Shown: positions 23,501 through 35,287, numbered from the stretch's first letter. The stretch is DNA of 64,000 bases from Enchytraeus crypticus (GCA_905160935.1 CAJHZI010000232.1:451001-515000); one strand, 5' to 3'. Translations and numbers: made by a program. The notes: generated by a model from the sequence alone, not told the origin.

Positions 23501-26500
23501 ATAGCGCAACTAACAGTGATATAGTGCTGCGCCTTGAGAACAGACTTGCCGGGAAACTTGTAAGTCATTTCTTCCCCTCCAGCAGAGTGAGTGATTTGCC
23601 AGCCTCCCAACTGCACATCCTACGAACAACAGAAAACAATCAGAGCTATAAGACAATGAGTGATTTGTCAGCCTCCCAACTGCACATCCTACAGAACAAC
23701 AGAAAACAGTCAGATCTTTAAGACGAGTGATTTGCCAGCCTCCTAACTGCACATACTACACAACGACAGAAAAAAATCAGAGTTATAAGACAACAAGTGA
23801 TCTGTCAGCCTACCAACTGTATAACCTACACAGAAATATAATAGTTAGAGGTATAAGACAAGTGATCTGCCAGCCTCTCAACTGCACATTTGACAGACAA
23901 CTACTAGCAACATTTAGTATGAAATTACTCAAGCCTGTGAGATAAGATATCTAATATCTTAAGAGTTAGATAAGAGTTAGATAAGGTGAGATAAGAGATA
24001 AGATGAGTATGTATAACATAATGCTTGTGTCACAGAGGCAGGATCGACTCAACATATCAGTAGTGAAGTTGGTGTTTTCAATCATACATTCTGGGCTCTC
24101 CCGTCACTGACATCGCTTTCGAGTGAGGAAACAGATGTTAACATTAGCTTTACCAGCTTTTTGCATTTTTAATTTTAATATTTATCTTTTAAAACTTCAG
24201 ACCAAGCTCCAATGGTTTATCAACAGTCAATGTGGTATGTATGAAAAGAGAATAATTTAAATAGTAGAAATTTACTTTATTTGTTGAGGAGTTGTAGAGT
24301 TTGATAAACTTTCCATCCGTGCTGGTTTCATAGATCTCAATAACATCCTTGGCCGAAGCCTTGCTGGAGAAGTCAGAGTTGAAGGAGGTATCTTTGACGA
24401 CACGACCTTCAGGGAGCCTGCTTCCACTTTCCTCCACTCTCTTACGCTTGCGTGAAGAATCACCAGCACCCAGTCGGCTTGTTGACATGCTCTCCTCTGA
24501 CTGGGTGATGTTCAGTCTGAACACGACACAGCAGAGCAGAATTAAATGATATACTATATGTAACTATACACGCATTTCTGAGTGGTCCACGAGAATAGAG
24601 ATTGGCAGCAATTTAAAACATACAAGTATATATAATGCTCTTAGTCTAATAAGTGTACCTGGCCAAAGCCAGGTACATATAAGTACTCTATCTGATATTA
24701 CTCCTATTAGTAATACTCCATCAAATTTTTAAAAAATAATTATAATTGAACAGTGTCTGTGAATAATATATAATCTAACAGATGATATAATTACAGATTG
24801 AGTCTTAAAACAAGACGTCAAGTTTTACCCCATTCTGATACCTGGACTGAGCGTTGATAAAAATTCTTGTTAAATTCTGGCAAAACTCAGCATTCAGCAG
24901 TATTCTGAGTCTCATTACAACTCTACATTCTCTGTCTCACTCTAATGCATGGACACATCTACAAAATTTACCTCGTCTCTTCAGACTCAAGCAGCTTACG
25001 ATAGGCCGCTATCTCAGCGTCCAGCTGTATCTTGACGTCCATCAGATCTCTGTACTCTCTCAGCTGATCCTCTAGCGACTCGCGCAGACGTCTAATCTCA
25101 GCGTTGAGAGAGGCGACAGTAGCGTCGTGGACGTCTCTGTCTCTCCTCAGCTCGTTCTCCAGGTCTCTGATACGAGCCTCGTACCCAGCGTTCTGTGAAC
25201 GCAGCTTGTTCAACTCAGCCGTCAGAGAATCTATCTCTATCTTCAGTCTCCTGATCTCTGTCTCGCTCTTCTCTGATGGACGACTTTCTCTCGCAGCCAG
25301 CTCTCTCATCTCATTCAACTATCAAGCAACAATTACATATATGTATACTACACAATACACATGCACCACTTCCACAACATGAGCATACATAAATAGAATA
25401 AAGAACAGAGAAAAAACTATACTTAATATAAGAATGCTCAGCATTTCAACAACAAAATTTTATTGTATTTAAAATCATACTAAGCTAAAATATATTTAAT
25501 TTATTTCCATCTGACTAGTTTGTACAGCTTATTAGTTGTAAAATTCGTGTTATAGAGGTTATGAATAAATAATAATAAGAGATACAGGGTCACCAAAGAC
25601 TATTTTTATATTCCAGGGCACATGAACTTGGTTTCTTGAGAAGAATATCCTCAAGTTAAGCTATGCTGTTGGCCATCATTGAATGACAAATTGAGAATGC
25701 CTCAACATTACCAGAAGTTAGCCTCAGACCTTTCTCTCAAGAAGCTCGTCAGACTCCTCTCGCATGATTCTCAGCTGATACTCATTATCTTCTCTCATCT
25801 GACGCAGAGACTCGGCCAGCTTGTTGGCATAGTCTCCATGCAATCTCTCATCCGTCTCCTCAATGGTAACTCGTGAGCGAGACATCGACTCACTCAACTC
25901 CTTTAATAAAACAATAAGCAAGTTCTTAAGTTTTTTAAAAATCTGTTATATAACTTGATAAAATCCATCATAATTTTTATATTTAATTAAATATCTTTCC
26001 CAATATCTATGATTAAGTTATTAAAGTTTAGTTACTTGTTTCATATCAGGAAGATATCAGGAATCTAGAGACTTTGAAAATGTGGATATGGAGAAGAATG
26101 GAAAGGATTAGCTTGACTCAAAAGGTTACACATGCAGAAGTTCTGGAGAGAGTTGGTACAGACAGACAGTTGATAAATGTATTAAGAAATAGGAATTCGA
26201 TAGGACACATTCTAAGGGGGGAAGGTCTACAAGACGAGGTCATAGAAGGCAGAATGGAAGGAAATATAAAAAGGCCGAGATTAGGTATGTTAGATGATTT
26301 AAAGATCCACTCATATGTGGATAAGAAAAGGAAAGCGGAAGACAGAAGCGTGGAGGCGTTATATACCATGGACCTGCCAGTAGGCAGTGCACTAAGAGAT
26401 AGATTCGTTTCATGTTATCAAAATCAGTCTATTTTGACATTCTTTTCTCATTTTTAGCAATACAACAATCAGACGACCACCAAAACAAGCAAAAGACAGA

Positions 26501-29190
26501 ATGATGTACTAGATATCTTATTTTAATGTTCTGTTATGTTTCATATTATGAACTCAACACGAAGGTGCCTAGTTGGGAAATGGAGCCTTAAGATTAGTTA
26601 TTCCTTAACCTAAGAGTCTAAGATCACCAAGTGAACACAACTAGGCTCTTATGTGCCCCTTCAGAAGAGAAAACTCATCACAATACAGCCTCAAACTTGC
26701 AACATATCATTCAAAAGGTTCAACCACTGTAACAAACAAAACATTGTGAGAGACATTCTACAAACTTTTGTCAAGTTAAGCTTCATATATGAAATATATG
26801 AAAGAGATTTGTTGAATGTTATAGTGAAGCTGCTTGATACCTGCTGATGGAGCTGGTTCTTGAAGGCTAGCTCCTCCTTGAGACTTTGCAGACGATTCTG
26901 CAGATCAACTCTGGCCAGTGTCTCATCCTCCAGCTGCTTCTTCAGCAGACCGTTGCTCTTCAGCAGAGCATCATAGTCCTTCTTCAATTTCTGTAAAATA
27001 GCCTCATCACATATCAAATGCCACAAAGCACTTATACAAGAAACACACTGGAGGCACACAATATATTAAATTATAGCTTAAAGTTTAAATATATAAATCC
27101 AATCATTACACAAAAGGCTTGAGAGAATCTGCAATGGTCAATATGAAAAAAGCATTTCCATTTATTTATTTTATTATTATTTTTTGATAATAGTTGTAGT
27201 TTTTAGTTATATTGTCTACTTAGTTGTTTTTATTTAGTTAAAAAGTTTATAAAGTGTGCATATGACAAGACTCAGTCAAGATGAATTCATACCTCACAAT
27301 ATAAAACACAATGTTGACGAATCTTTGCACATAAAAAAATACTATATACTTTAATATCCTAATACATACTAATTAAAAAATACTTATTATTGAGCATTAG
27401 TATAAGTATTAGCGAGCCTTACAAAAAGTTAAGCTCGAGCAAAACAAGCCTTAATTCTCAATTATGATACATTTAAACTCCATAATAACTGCTAAAAATT
27501 GAACACATCACAAACTTCATTATCAGTAATAAAAACTACAAAATATTTGCTTAACTATAATTTAGTCTTAAAACAAATTACATTGTACTCATCCTCAAAA
27601 TGTCTGCGCTGATTCAGAGCATCACTAAGTCGAGCCTGTAGGTCGTTTACCTGAGACTCAGCTGCTAAGAGCTTTCTATTACTAATACCTAGGTCTTTTT
27701 CTGCTGTCTTCAACCTGTATAACAGTAACATAACAAATATTTAAAAAAAGTTAATCAAATTCAAACACTAGGACAATGCAAGGGGGCCTGAAAATTGTTG
27801 ACCGTTTCACTAATAATAATAGTAACAGCAATTAGAGTGCTACAGTCATCAATGACAACATCAAGCACTATTGCGACAAAATCAAGCCAGCGAGCAAAAA
27901 GAAGGTCCAGAAATGGTGCAAATTCCAGAAAATCATTCCACTAGCTCTCAATTTTCCCTTTAACCGCTGTATAGGAGGAATAAAGGGTGTATGTAAAAAA
28001 TGTGAACTCTGTCCCGAAGCAGTGGTGCAAACAGCCTCAACTGGGAGGGACTTAAGCCCCCTCTACCACCAAAATTAGGTCACCTGCAATTCTTTCAGAT
28101 CTGCTCAGTTTCATCAGAGGTGAAAAAATGTACCCATTTTTCCAAAACAAATGTAGGATTTTAGCCATTTTAGGTTTTCCTCTCACTTTAGTACAGGTAT
28201 GAGTGGGGGGGTAAGATACGGGGATACACTCGTTATATGAGCCGATCGCAGTAGTGAAAAAAAATTTAGCCCCACCCCACAGCATTTTGTCTGGTAGCGG
28301 CACATGTCCCGAAGAAGGCAAAAAATATGTACTCTCAGAAAAAATTCGGGCCTCCGCTTAAAAAAATTCCTGGATCCGCCCTTGTATATACAGGGTGGTC
28401 CAGAATAAATGAAACTACTTTTAAGGCTAATAACTTTGACAATTTTTATCTAAACGTCTAACTTTAAACATTAAGTTAAAGACAATTCTCTTTTCTATAA
28501 ACTTGCTAAATATATCTAAGATATACTACTACACAGGTTTGAGAAATTATCATTAGTTGCCGATATGTAATTTTCATGTTTTTCATGTCCTATGGTCTCC
28601 TGTATGAAAGTAAACCTGCCAGAGTTTATTGAGCCGTAGAACTGGCCACCTAACAGCCCCCCTGATTTGAATCCGATTTACTAATCGATTATTGACTATT
28701 GTCTTCAGCAATTAGTCTATCACGAACCAATTCACGACGTTGAACATTTGAAACGAGTCATTGTCCTCCGTTGGGCTTAAAGCAGTCAAACACTCGTGGA
28801 CTCCGCAATTGATCAGTAGTCCCAGCGGGTGAATGCAATTATTCGGGCACATGGTGGACACATTGAATATTTGTTTAATTAATTATCAATTCATTTAGGA
28901 CATTGATAGAAACTGCAATGCGCTTTTTGAAATAGTTAAGGCCTAATGCATAATCTTGAATTCTTGATTTTTAGATTTTGAATTTTCACGTAATTTCATT
29001 GAAAATTACATATCGGCTACTAATGATAACACCTCGAACATGTGTAATATTTTAGCATCTCTTAGATATATAGCAAGTTTATGAAAGAGAACTGTCTTCA
29101 ATTTAATGCATCAGGTAGACTTTGGAATAAAAATTGCCAGAGTTATTAGCCTTCAAAGTAGTTTCATTTATTCTGGATCACCCTGTATAA

Positions 29191-29227
<37 letters not shown>

Positions 29228-29256
29228 TATATATATATATAGTTATATATATATAG

Positions 29257-29305
<49 letters not shown>

Positions 29306-32300
29306 TATATGTACATGTATATAGATGCATATGTCAAATACTGAATATCATTATTCCGAATATTAACAAAAAATCAATAGTTGCAGTTCGAAAGTTTCAA
29401 TTCAAACAACGTTCAGCGATTGGCTACTTTCACATAAATATCCTGTCTCATCGGCTCACTGGCCTACTCATCAAATTTACCCACAAGCTCCACCCATTTG
29501 TCTGAAGAAAACCTTTCAGTGACTACAGTAGGCCTAACTCACCTATCTACCCCTTCATTGTGTACTTTGTATGCAGAACATGCCAAACATTAAATTAACC
29601 GTCCAGGAAAGCACTTCTTATTAAACACTCTATTCATTGCGAGTCACAACTACATGTAATTGTGGGTCTCCATGTTGACAAAGAGCAAACAGCTGTATTG
29701 TACTTAAATAGTTATAAGCCACACACATAAGGCTACTCTGCTAGTAGCCTACTGGGATTCTTTAACGGCTCCATTACTTAAGACGTTACAAGGCTACAAA
29801 AAGCTATTTTCAAGTAACATAGCAAAGTACAACTGTGAGTGATTTAAAGCTTTTTAAGGATTATAAAATAACATGATCAACTATATTCACACGCGCACGC
29901 ACACACATAATTTTTTCATACTAAAATAGCACTCCAGCAGAATAGAGAAATGAGCCCATCACAAATGGTAAGCCACTACCAGATTTACAACCTTAAGTTG
30001 CAAGTCTGGTAATGGTTTAGGGAAATAAAATAAATCATCTTTTTAACTATTTAGGAAATGACATTTTTGAGGTAACTTTCCATAGTTTTACTCAGTTTTC
30101 TGCAGAGTCGCCTCTCACTACGTATGCAGTTTGCAATTGTTCCATTCTGGAATGGGCCAAATATAATAATAAAATAGAACTTAATAAAATACTAATCACA
30201 AGAATTAATGAGTGTAGCTGACCACAGACTAGTTTATATGAAACACTGGATATTGCATGTAATTTATTTTAAACTGACCTTTCTTGCAGTTCTATGTCTA
30301 TGCAGAAAATGAATGCTTGACTATTTACTGCAAAGTAAGGGTTACAGAAAGGGATTATACTTCCACTTGCCTACTAAAAGTTAGTAAACCTCTCATACAC
30401 ATGATCTGTTAAACGTGATTCATATTTGTGCACAAAAATATGACAGGGATGAGCAAAATATCATCATCAATTCGGCACAGTGGTATCAAGAATCGACAGC
30501 GAACTCGACATCCTTCCAATTTATGAAGTGATAATATTACCCTATATGCTTATATATATTAATCACACCGACAATGACACTAATTTTCACCTTTGTATAA
30601 TTTTATTATAATTTACAAATTAGATATTATTCTGTCAATTTGATTTCGTTTTATTAATTGCAAGAAAAATTACTATTTAAAACTGCTTTTTTATATTCAG
30701 TCATCTTTAACATTTACAGTAGAAATTTATTTAGATTCAGCAATATTGGAAGTTCAAAGAGTCTGACTAAACATATAAGGGATTTTGAAACAATGTAAAA
30801 TGACAAACAACAGTAAAAGTTTAGATTACTGTTATTACTCTAGTTAAAAAAAATTTAGAATTATCAACTGTAGTCTGGGAATCTATAAGGCTATTGAGAT
30901 GAGGACGCAAACAGCACTGAAGTGCTGAAATGCAATGAACAACCGCTGCCACGTAACAGTGTTTTCCGTCGATTGCCGGTAATGGCGTGGGTTGTTTAGC
31001 TTAACTTACCTTTGAAACTGTTGCCCTACACGTCAGATAATTAATATTATAATAATAATAATAATAAAGGCTTAACGTCCGTTTTCTCATCCAGGGATGA
31101 TGTCAGGGACGTCCCCAACAGCACACATCACTACAGATCAATTCACCCAGACCAATCTGCGAAAGAAATGTGCTGAGGAGAAGTAAGGTCCTAAACGAAA
31201 GAAAGTCCGGTGATCAAAAAATGGTCAAGGTAGATTGATTATGTCTATGGTGGGAAAAGGTAAGTTTTAAGCATGCTAGAGAATGTTGAAAGAGAAGAAC
31301 AAGAGCGAAGATTAGCAGGTAAAGAGTTCCAGATTGTGGGTACTGCGTAAGAAAAAGAACGTCTGCCCAATGATGTGAGACTATTTGGAACTGAGAGAAG
31401 ATTGGCATCGGTGGAGCAAAAGTGCACGTGAGGGACGATAGGGAAGAAGAATTTCAGATCAGAAAGAAGGCTTGCCAAATCGCAGAGTTTTGGAAGTTAA
31501 TAGAGCTATTTTATATTTTATGCATTGATTAACAGGGAGCCAATGAAGACTGCGAAGTAGAGGAAGAGAGCGAAATTGAAGTCGAGAGGACTTACAAAAA
31601 ACATGTGCAAGAGAATTTTGGACATGCTGCAAACGATTGAGAGAAGAAGTAGGCTACCCATGTAGTAATGAATTACAGTAGTGGAGCTTTGAATGAACTA
31701 TAGAATTAGCAAGGATAGTGGCTGAATTTCTAGTAAGGGATGGATGTATTTGCCTAATCTGACGAATCTAAAAGGAAGAAGTGCGACAAACAGAAGAGAT
31801 ATGGGATTTAAAGTCAAGGTTTTCACCAAATATGACTCCAAGGTTTTTGGCGGATCGAGAAGGTGCTAGAGCAAGATTCTGAAAATTAACAGAGCTATAG
31901 GTAATTTTACTTCTCTGCAAAGGAGTGCCAATTAAAAGGTATTCAGTTTTGGAAGGATTAACAGCAAGACTGTTAGCACAAAACCAGGAATAAACCTTGT
32001 CTAGAATGGATGAGAGATGAGCCAGTTTTTGATCAGAATCATGATTAGAAAAGGAAATATATAGTTGTGTGTCGTCTGCATAGAAATGAAAATTTATGGA
32101 GGACTGAGCAAGCAGGTAACTAAGAGGAGTGATATATAAAGAGAAGAGCAATGGACCTAACACTGAACCTTGAGGAACACCGCGTAGGAGGGGTAGTTCA
32201 GACGAGCGATTTTGACCAATAACAACAGATTGTGTGCGACATGAGAGATATGATGTGAGAAGAGAAAAAGCAGAATCAGATATGCCAAAACAAGATAAGC

Positions 32301-33967
32301 CTATTTATTAGGATGCCATGGTCAATTGTATCAAAGGCAGCAGAAAGATCTAGAAGAACCAAGGCAGAAATCTGTTTACTACTCATGGCCAAGCTAAGAT
32401 CATTATGTATACGAAGAAGAGCGGTTTCAGTAGAATGGAGTTTTCTATAGGCAGACTGATAATGAGAGAGAGAAGGGAAAGAATCAAGATGAGTGCATAA
32501 ACGGGTATAAATTACCTTTTCAAGAAGTTTAGAGATGAAGTTAAGATTGGAAATAGGACGGCAACTGGAAAGATCATCTTTTGGTAGAGAAGGCTTTTTT
32601 AGCAAAGGAGATACAACTGCTTGTTTGAAGGAGGTTGGGAAGATGCCTTCTGAGAGTGAGAGGTTGATTATGTAAGTAATAGGAGCAACTAAAACATGAA
32701 TACAGGATTTCAGTAAGCGTTTAATGATTGCTTCTTTGGTTCTTCTAGATCTCTTTAATTACTATTTAATAATATTAATAATATTATTTCATTATTAATA
32801 ATAAACAACATATTCAGTAACATTGCAATATTTCTATAAAACTTTCAGCATTGGCTCATTTACTTCAACTTAAAGTTAATCAAAATGATTCTAGAAATTC
32901 TATCAAGGCTAGGCCTATGGCACAGTCAACTAGGCTGGATCCCCCTACTGCAAATTAATTAAGTGCAGAGTTGAAAACCATTGAAGCCTCGATATTGCTT
33001 CAGTGATACATTCGAGATAAATAATTGTAAGTTAGATTTTTAGGTAGCATAGCATAAATTTCTAAATTCCGCGATTTCTACATCAGAACAAGTTACAAAA
33101 TCATTTTCGGAAATTACATAATATTTCCCATGAAAACAAAATTTTTAAAAACTCTGATTTTCTTATCTCTTGAGATGCCTGGTGGACTTCATTAAGTTAC
33201 AATGATGTGGATGTTCAGTAAATAAGTCATCATAATCTTCCCTTTAAGCCCAGTTTAAGTAAGGTCGGGATACGAATAAACCTTCTCCACTCCTCTCTGT
33301 CTCATACCATATCATCAGTCAATCCCCTATAATCTCTTCTATTCATCTTATATAATTTTGTCTCTATTCTACAGCCTAGGCGCTCATCAACCGAATGCCC
33401 TTTCTGAAGTTGGTTTGGATCTTAGTGCTTTAGTTGCCTTTTACAACATGTGAAGTCACCTGTTGATCTATTCATCAAACAATCTGGACACAACACTGGA
33501 AAAATGTTCCATAAATAAGTAGCAAACAAATTCTGAAATACAAACTTTTCTCGCAAATCATCCAGTTCAGATCTCAGCCTGCCAACCTCTATCTGCAACT
33601 TAGCCTTTTCCTTGCCTAACTCATCGAGCAGACGTCTGGCATTGGCCAGCTCATCCTCAAACATGCCCTTGATGCTGCTCACTTCACTGCTCACAGTGCT
33701 CTGCTGGGTCTCAATGATTCTAGTCAGGCGACTGTTCTCTGTTTCCAGCTGTCTCACTCTGTCTATATAAGCAGCCAAGCGATCATTGAGATGCGCGAGA
33801 TCGTTCTTTTCCTGCATGCGCGAGATCATCACGGGTGATGGTGAACGATCAGATCGAGGAGATCCCACCCTCCCTGCACTGAATGAGCGTGATGGAGTGC
33901 CAGCATTAGTGGCTGAACCCCTAGAAGTGTGAACAGTTGTAGTGGTTTTCTTCACACGATGAGACAT
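20417..33967 (-). CDS. LMN: Nuclear lamin (intermediate filament), last exon not found
   Basis: Nuclear lamins polymerise under the inner nuclear membrane. Nine coding exons (33967-33546, 27714-27582, 26990-26841, 25900-25730, 25318-24972, 24516-24276, 23619-23515, 21845-21729, 20506-20417) join in frame to 592 residues. The head has SP sites next to the rod (RSPSPV, residues 41-46). The rod runs from about E53 (EKNDLAHLNDRLAAYIDRVR) to about E405 (AAYRKLLESEE), about 353 residues, the long lamin form. NLS RKRKR is near 430-434. The lamin-tail Ig domain spans about 455-585 (GKFIKLYNSSTNK, LGGWQIT, QTHSPPSDYV). A UTR acceptor (TTTTATTTTACAG) about 90 bp upstream of the ATG suggests a non-coding first exon. 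The terminal exon with the expected CaaX box was not identified. Confidence 0.95.
21045..21220 (+). repeat. Repeat C copy
   Basis: GGTATTCGGTTGGTGCACGC, AAGAATAGAAGAGATCATAG and TTAAACTGGGATTAAAGGGA recur, inverted, at 33.23-33.41 kb. Lies in a lamin intron. Origin unknown. Confidence 0.65.
21729..21845 (-). CDS. LMN: Lamin exon 8: tail domain (THSPPSD)
   Basis: 39 codons, VWSSSSSQTHSPPSDYVMKG then LDWYAGDHMKTLLVDKDGE. The THSPP(S/T)D motif is diagnostic. The acceptor is preceded by a GT-rich tract instead of a pyrimidine tract. Confidence 0.95.
21985..23275 (+). mobile_element. LINE-A endonuclease part
   Basis: The apurinic endonuclease half of an L2/CR1-like ORF2, in a lamin intron opposite to the gene: SHSSGRGGGIAAVFRS, LIIYRPPSTCKAH, LDLTQHISSATHSSGHILDL, LDHGVSYPSLSDHCPIF (the SDH catalytic motif), then the linker KPYISEEILRQTFESSKLK. 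It ends near DSSCCFDVIPT, before the RT core. Frames are interrupted several times. Confidence 0.85.
23515..23619 (-). CDS. LMN: Lamin exon 7: tail domain (GGWQIT)
   Basis: 35 codons, DVQLGGWQITHSAGGEEMTY then KFPGKSVLKAQHYIT. GGWQI matches GNWQIKR of vertebrate lamins. Its acceptor and first ten codons belong to a five-copy minisatellite that extends into the upstream intron. Confidence 0.94.
23591..23905. repeat. Minisatellite, five units of 65-70 bp, over a lamin splice acceptor
   Basis: Units start at 23591, 23660, 23727, 23797 and 23862. Each contains a version of GTGATTTGCCAGCCTCCCAA then CTGCACATCCTAC, and AGAAAACAATCAGA. Unit 1 is the true 3' splice site and first codons of lamin exon 7; units 2-5 are intronic and increasingly diverged. 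Confidence 0.9.
24040..24172 (+). repeat. SINE-A copy, degraded head
   Basis: TCCCGTCACTGACATCGCTT and TCGAGTGAGGAAACAGATGT then TAACATTAGC identify the SINE-A 3' half; the tRNA-like head is poorly kept. Lies between lamin exons 6 and 7. Confidence 0.7.
24276..24516 (-). CDS. LMN: Lamin exon 6: NLS and start of tail domain
   Basis: Encodes LNITQSEESMSTSRLG, NLS SSRKRKRVEE, then DVIEIYETSTDGKFIKLYNS of the Ig fold. Donor AAA|GTAAAT. Confidence 0.95.
24972..25318 (-). CDS. LMN: Lamin exon 5: coil 2 to helix-end motif
   Basis: 115 codons plus two bases from LNEMRELAARESRPSEKSET to AAYRKLLESEETR. LREYRDLMDVKIQLDAEIAA followed by YRKLLESEE is the diagnostic intermediate-filament end motif. Acceptor GATAG, donor CGAG|GTAAAT. 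Confidence 0.97.
25730..25900 (-). CDS. LMN: Lamin exon 4: end of coil 1B
   Basis: 57 codons, ELSESMSRSRVTIEETDERL to MREESDELLERK. NKLAESLRQMREDNEYQL matches NKLAEALQDLRNQHEEQV. Donor is the weak AAG|GTCTGA. Confidence 0.92.
26045..26405 (+). mobile_element. LINE-C 3' end
   Basis: RMERISLTQKVTHAEVLERV then GTDRQLINVLRN, GHILRGEGLQDEVIEGRMEG, PRLGMLDDLKIHSYV and a 3' terminus with CCTGCCAGTAGGCAG then TGCACT. Almost the same as the tail of the copy at 2.8-3.2 kb. In a lamin intron. Confidence 0.85.
26841..26990 (-). CDS. LMN: Lamin exon 3: coil 1B
   Basis: 50 codons, KLKKDYDALLKSNGLLKKQL to KEELAFKNQLHQQ; RVDLQNRLQSLKEELAF matches RVDAENRLQTMKEELDF of vertebrate lamins. Donor CAG|GTATCA. 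Confidence 0.96.
27582..27714 (-). CDS. LMN: Lamin exon 2: coil 1B
   Basis: Completes the split Lys codon, then LKTAEKDLGISNRKLLAAES to ALNQRRHFEDEYN. Acceptor ATACAG, donor AAT|GTAATT. The preceding 5.8-kb intron is full of transposons. Confidence 0.93.
27776..28384. mobile_element. hAT MITE (GGATCCAGG family), 5'-truncated and interrupted
   Basis: Shares GTGAACTCTGTCCCGAAGCA, AAGATACGGGGATACACTC and the end ATTCCTGGATCCGCCCTTG with the full copy at 60.6-61.6 kb. A short module (about 27808-27925) is inserted after TTGACCGTTTCAC. Immediately followed by a mariner relic. Confidence 0.8.
28391..29185. mobile_element. Mariner/Tc1-type element with inverted ends
   Basis: Ends CAGGGTGGTCCAGAATAAAT and, inverted, CAGGGTGATCCAGAATAAAT, continuing as paired sequence for about 45 bp, flanked by TA on both sides (28389-28390, 29186-29187). 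On the plus strand, broken frames near 28640-28870 carry WPPNSPDLNPID, AHGGHIEYL-like text and a stop, the C-terminal part of a transposase. Most of the coding region is deleted. Confidence 0.82.
29196..29318. repeat. (TA)n tract
   Basis: Imperfect TA dinucleotide run directly abutting the right end of the mariner-type element. It gives spurious Tyr/Ile open frames. Confidence 0.95.
29340..31060. other. Lamin intron 1 interior, nothing recognised
   Basis: About 1.7 kb of unique-looking AT-rich intron sequence between the mariner relic and a LINE-A copy. No exon or repeat family seen. Confidence 0.4.
31060..32775 (-). mobile_element. LINE-A, RT to 3' tail
   Basis: The longest LINE-A copy. 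On the minus strand: DLSSCRPISNLNFISKLLEK, ALVLLDLSAAFDTIDHGI (motif A), VLGPLLFSLYITPLSYLL (motif B end), FHFYADDTQLYISFSN (motif C), NPSKTEYLLIGTPLQ, KNLGVIFGENLDFKSHIS, then FFSYAVPTIWNSLPANLRS and the tail GACGTCCCTGACATCATCCC...CGGACGTTAAGCC with (ATT)n. At least three frameshifts. It lies in lamin intron 1 in the same orientation as the gene. Confidence 0.92.
33225..33415 (-). repeat. Repeat C copy
   Basis: Inverse of the 21.05-21.22 kb copy: TCCCTTTAAGCCCAGTTTAA, CTCTTCTATTCATCTT and CAACCGAATGCCCTTTCTGA. It lies just downstream of lamin exon 1. Confidence 0.65.
33546..33967 (-). CDS. LMN: Lamin exon 1: head, coil 1A, start of 1B
   Basis: 140 codons plus two bases, Met at 33967. Ser/Thr/Arg-rich head, SPRSDRSPSP, helix-start motif LNDRLAAYIDRVRQLE, then heptads to LRSELDDLRE. 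Donor GAAAA|GTTTGT. Confidence 0.95.
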
Positions 33968-34159
33968 GATGCTGGTGTTGCTTGAGGGATAGAAGCGTCA
34001 CAAACTTAAGCCAGTAATGAAAACTGCTGTAGATATCAATAGAGACTCTGTAAAATAAAAATGCTAACTTTATTTGAAATATTATTTTAAAAAGTACACT
34101 AATAGTTACAGTATCATACATATAACAGCCATGCTCAAGAAATAAAGGGACAAAATGAA

Positions 34160-34675
34160 AAATGGAATCTTTTGAAGAAGGCGATACGAGAAATTGCCAA
34201 AAAAATTTCAAAAGGTTTTCAAAAAGCAAAAGTTTATCAAAAACCTTGGATCACAGCTAAAATGTTATGTAAAATCGATGATAGTAGGAAATTTATGGAA
34301 GAATAATAACACAAACAGAGGCCGGAAAGAACATGCAAGATTAAATAACGAGCTTAGAAGAATAACAGACAAGTTAGGAATGATAAGTGCGACAAGCTAT
34401 CTGAATACGATAGAAGTCCTAATCTGCTGCATCAGGAGGTTCAAAAATTAACAAAAATCGAAATGACAGAAGAAACAAAGAATTTCCGTATAAACATCAA
34501 GGAAGATGAACTGAAGACAGAGATGAGTGATAAAAGGTTGAAAGAACATGTTGAGGATTTGTATGACAAAGGTGGAAACCTGAAAGTAATTGATTTTGAA
34601 CTAGAAGAAGAAGCCATGGTAGGGAATGATGAAAAGATAAGAACTAACAGAGATGTGGTCATTCAAAGTTGAAAA
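34160..34675 (+). mobile_element. LINE-C linker region fragment
   Basis: IAKKISKGFQKAKVYQKPWI, RKEHARLNNELRRITDK and LKEHVEDLYDKGGNLKVIDF resemble the segment between endonuclease and RT of RTE/BovB-type ORFs. It is only about 100 bp upstream of the putative lamin UTR exon, in the opposite orientation. Confidence 0.6.
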
Positions 34676-34964
34676 AATTTTAGACACATTTTGATTTTCA
34701 TACAAAAATTCTACCAACGATGGGGTCACCAAAATCATCATAACTTCAAAACCGGTGAAACAATTTAATTAAAATTTTAAATCTAGCCTAGAGACATATT
34801 TTACCTCATATGGTGTAAATTTCAAGTAACTCTGAGATGGTCACATGGGGACCATTGGACTAGTTGACATGGAATTACCCTATAGGCCTATTAGACCTTA
34901 AAACAAATCCCAAATTTTTACTTCCGCTGAGCATTTAACGGCAAGTGTTCAATCCTAGTGTAAA

Positions 34965-35225
34965 AGTGGCCATACACGATACGATTTATCTGAGCAGATA
35001 TATCTGTTGGAGCCCACACACGGTCAAATTTATTGTAATAAATAAATCTGAATACAATAAATCTGAATTGCCCACACACGGTCAAATTTATCTGTTCATA
35101 TAGATCTGTACAGATATATCTGAACAGATAATTTGGCCACACACGGTCAAATTTATCTACCGATAAAACTGACGCTCGCCCATACACGGTCAAATTTAAC
35201 TGCTCAGATATCTGAACTGTTATGC
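34965..35225. repeat. Palindromic MITE with internal repeats
   Basis: Begins AGTGGCCATACACGATACGA and contains CACACACGGTCAAATTTAT and close variants about four times, each next to short palindromes such as ATCTGTACAGAT. A second copy lies at 36.54-36.89 kb, where the inverse end GTATCGTGTATGGCCACTG is present. Confidence 0.75.
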
Positions 35226-35272
35226 TAATTAGCTGTCAATCATAATAGTTCCTTAGCGATAGGCCGTGCATA

Positions 35273-35287
<15 letters not shown>

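Noticed and set aside
23510-23752. An 80-residue minus-strand frame reading through the minisatellite
   Set aside because: The real coding part is only 23515-23619 in another frame with splice sites; the remainder is repeated intron.
23591-23905. CRISPR-like array
   Set aside because: The units are adjacent diverged tandem repeats without unique spacers, in a eukaryotic gene.
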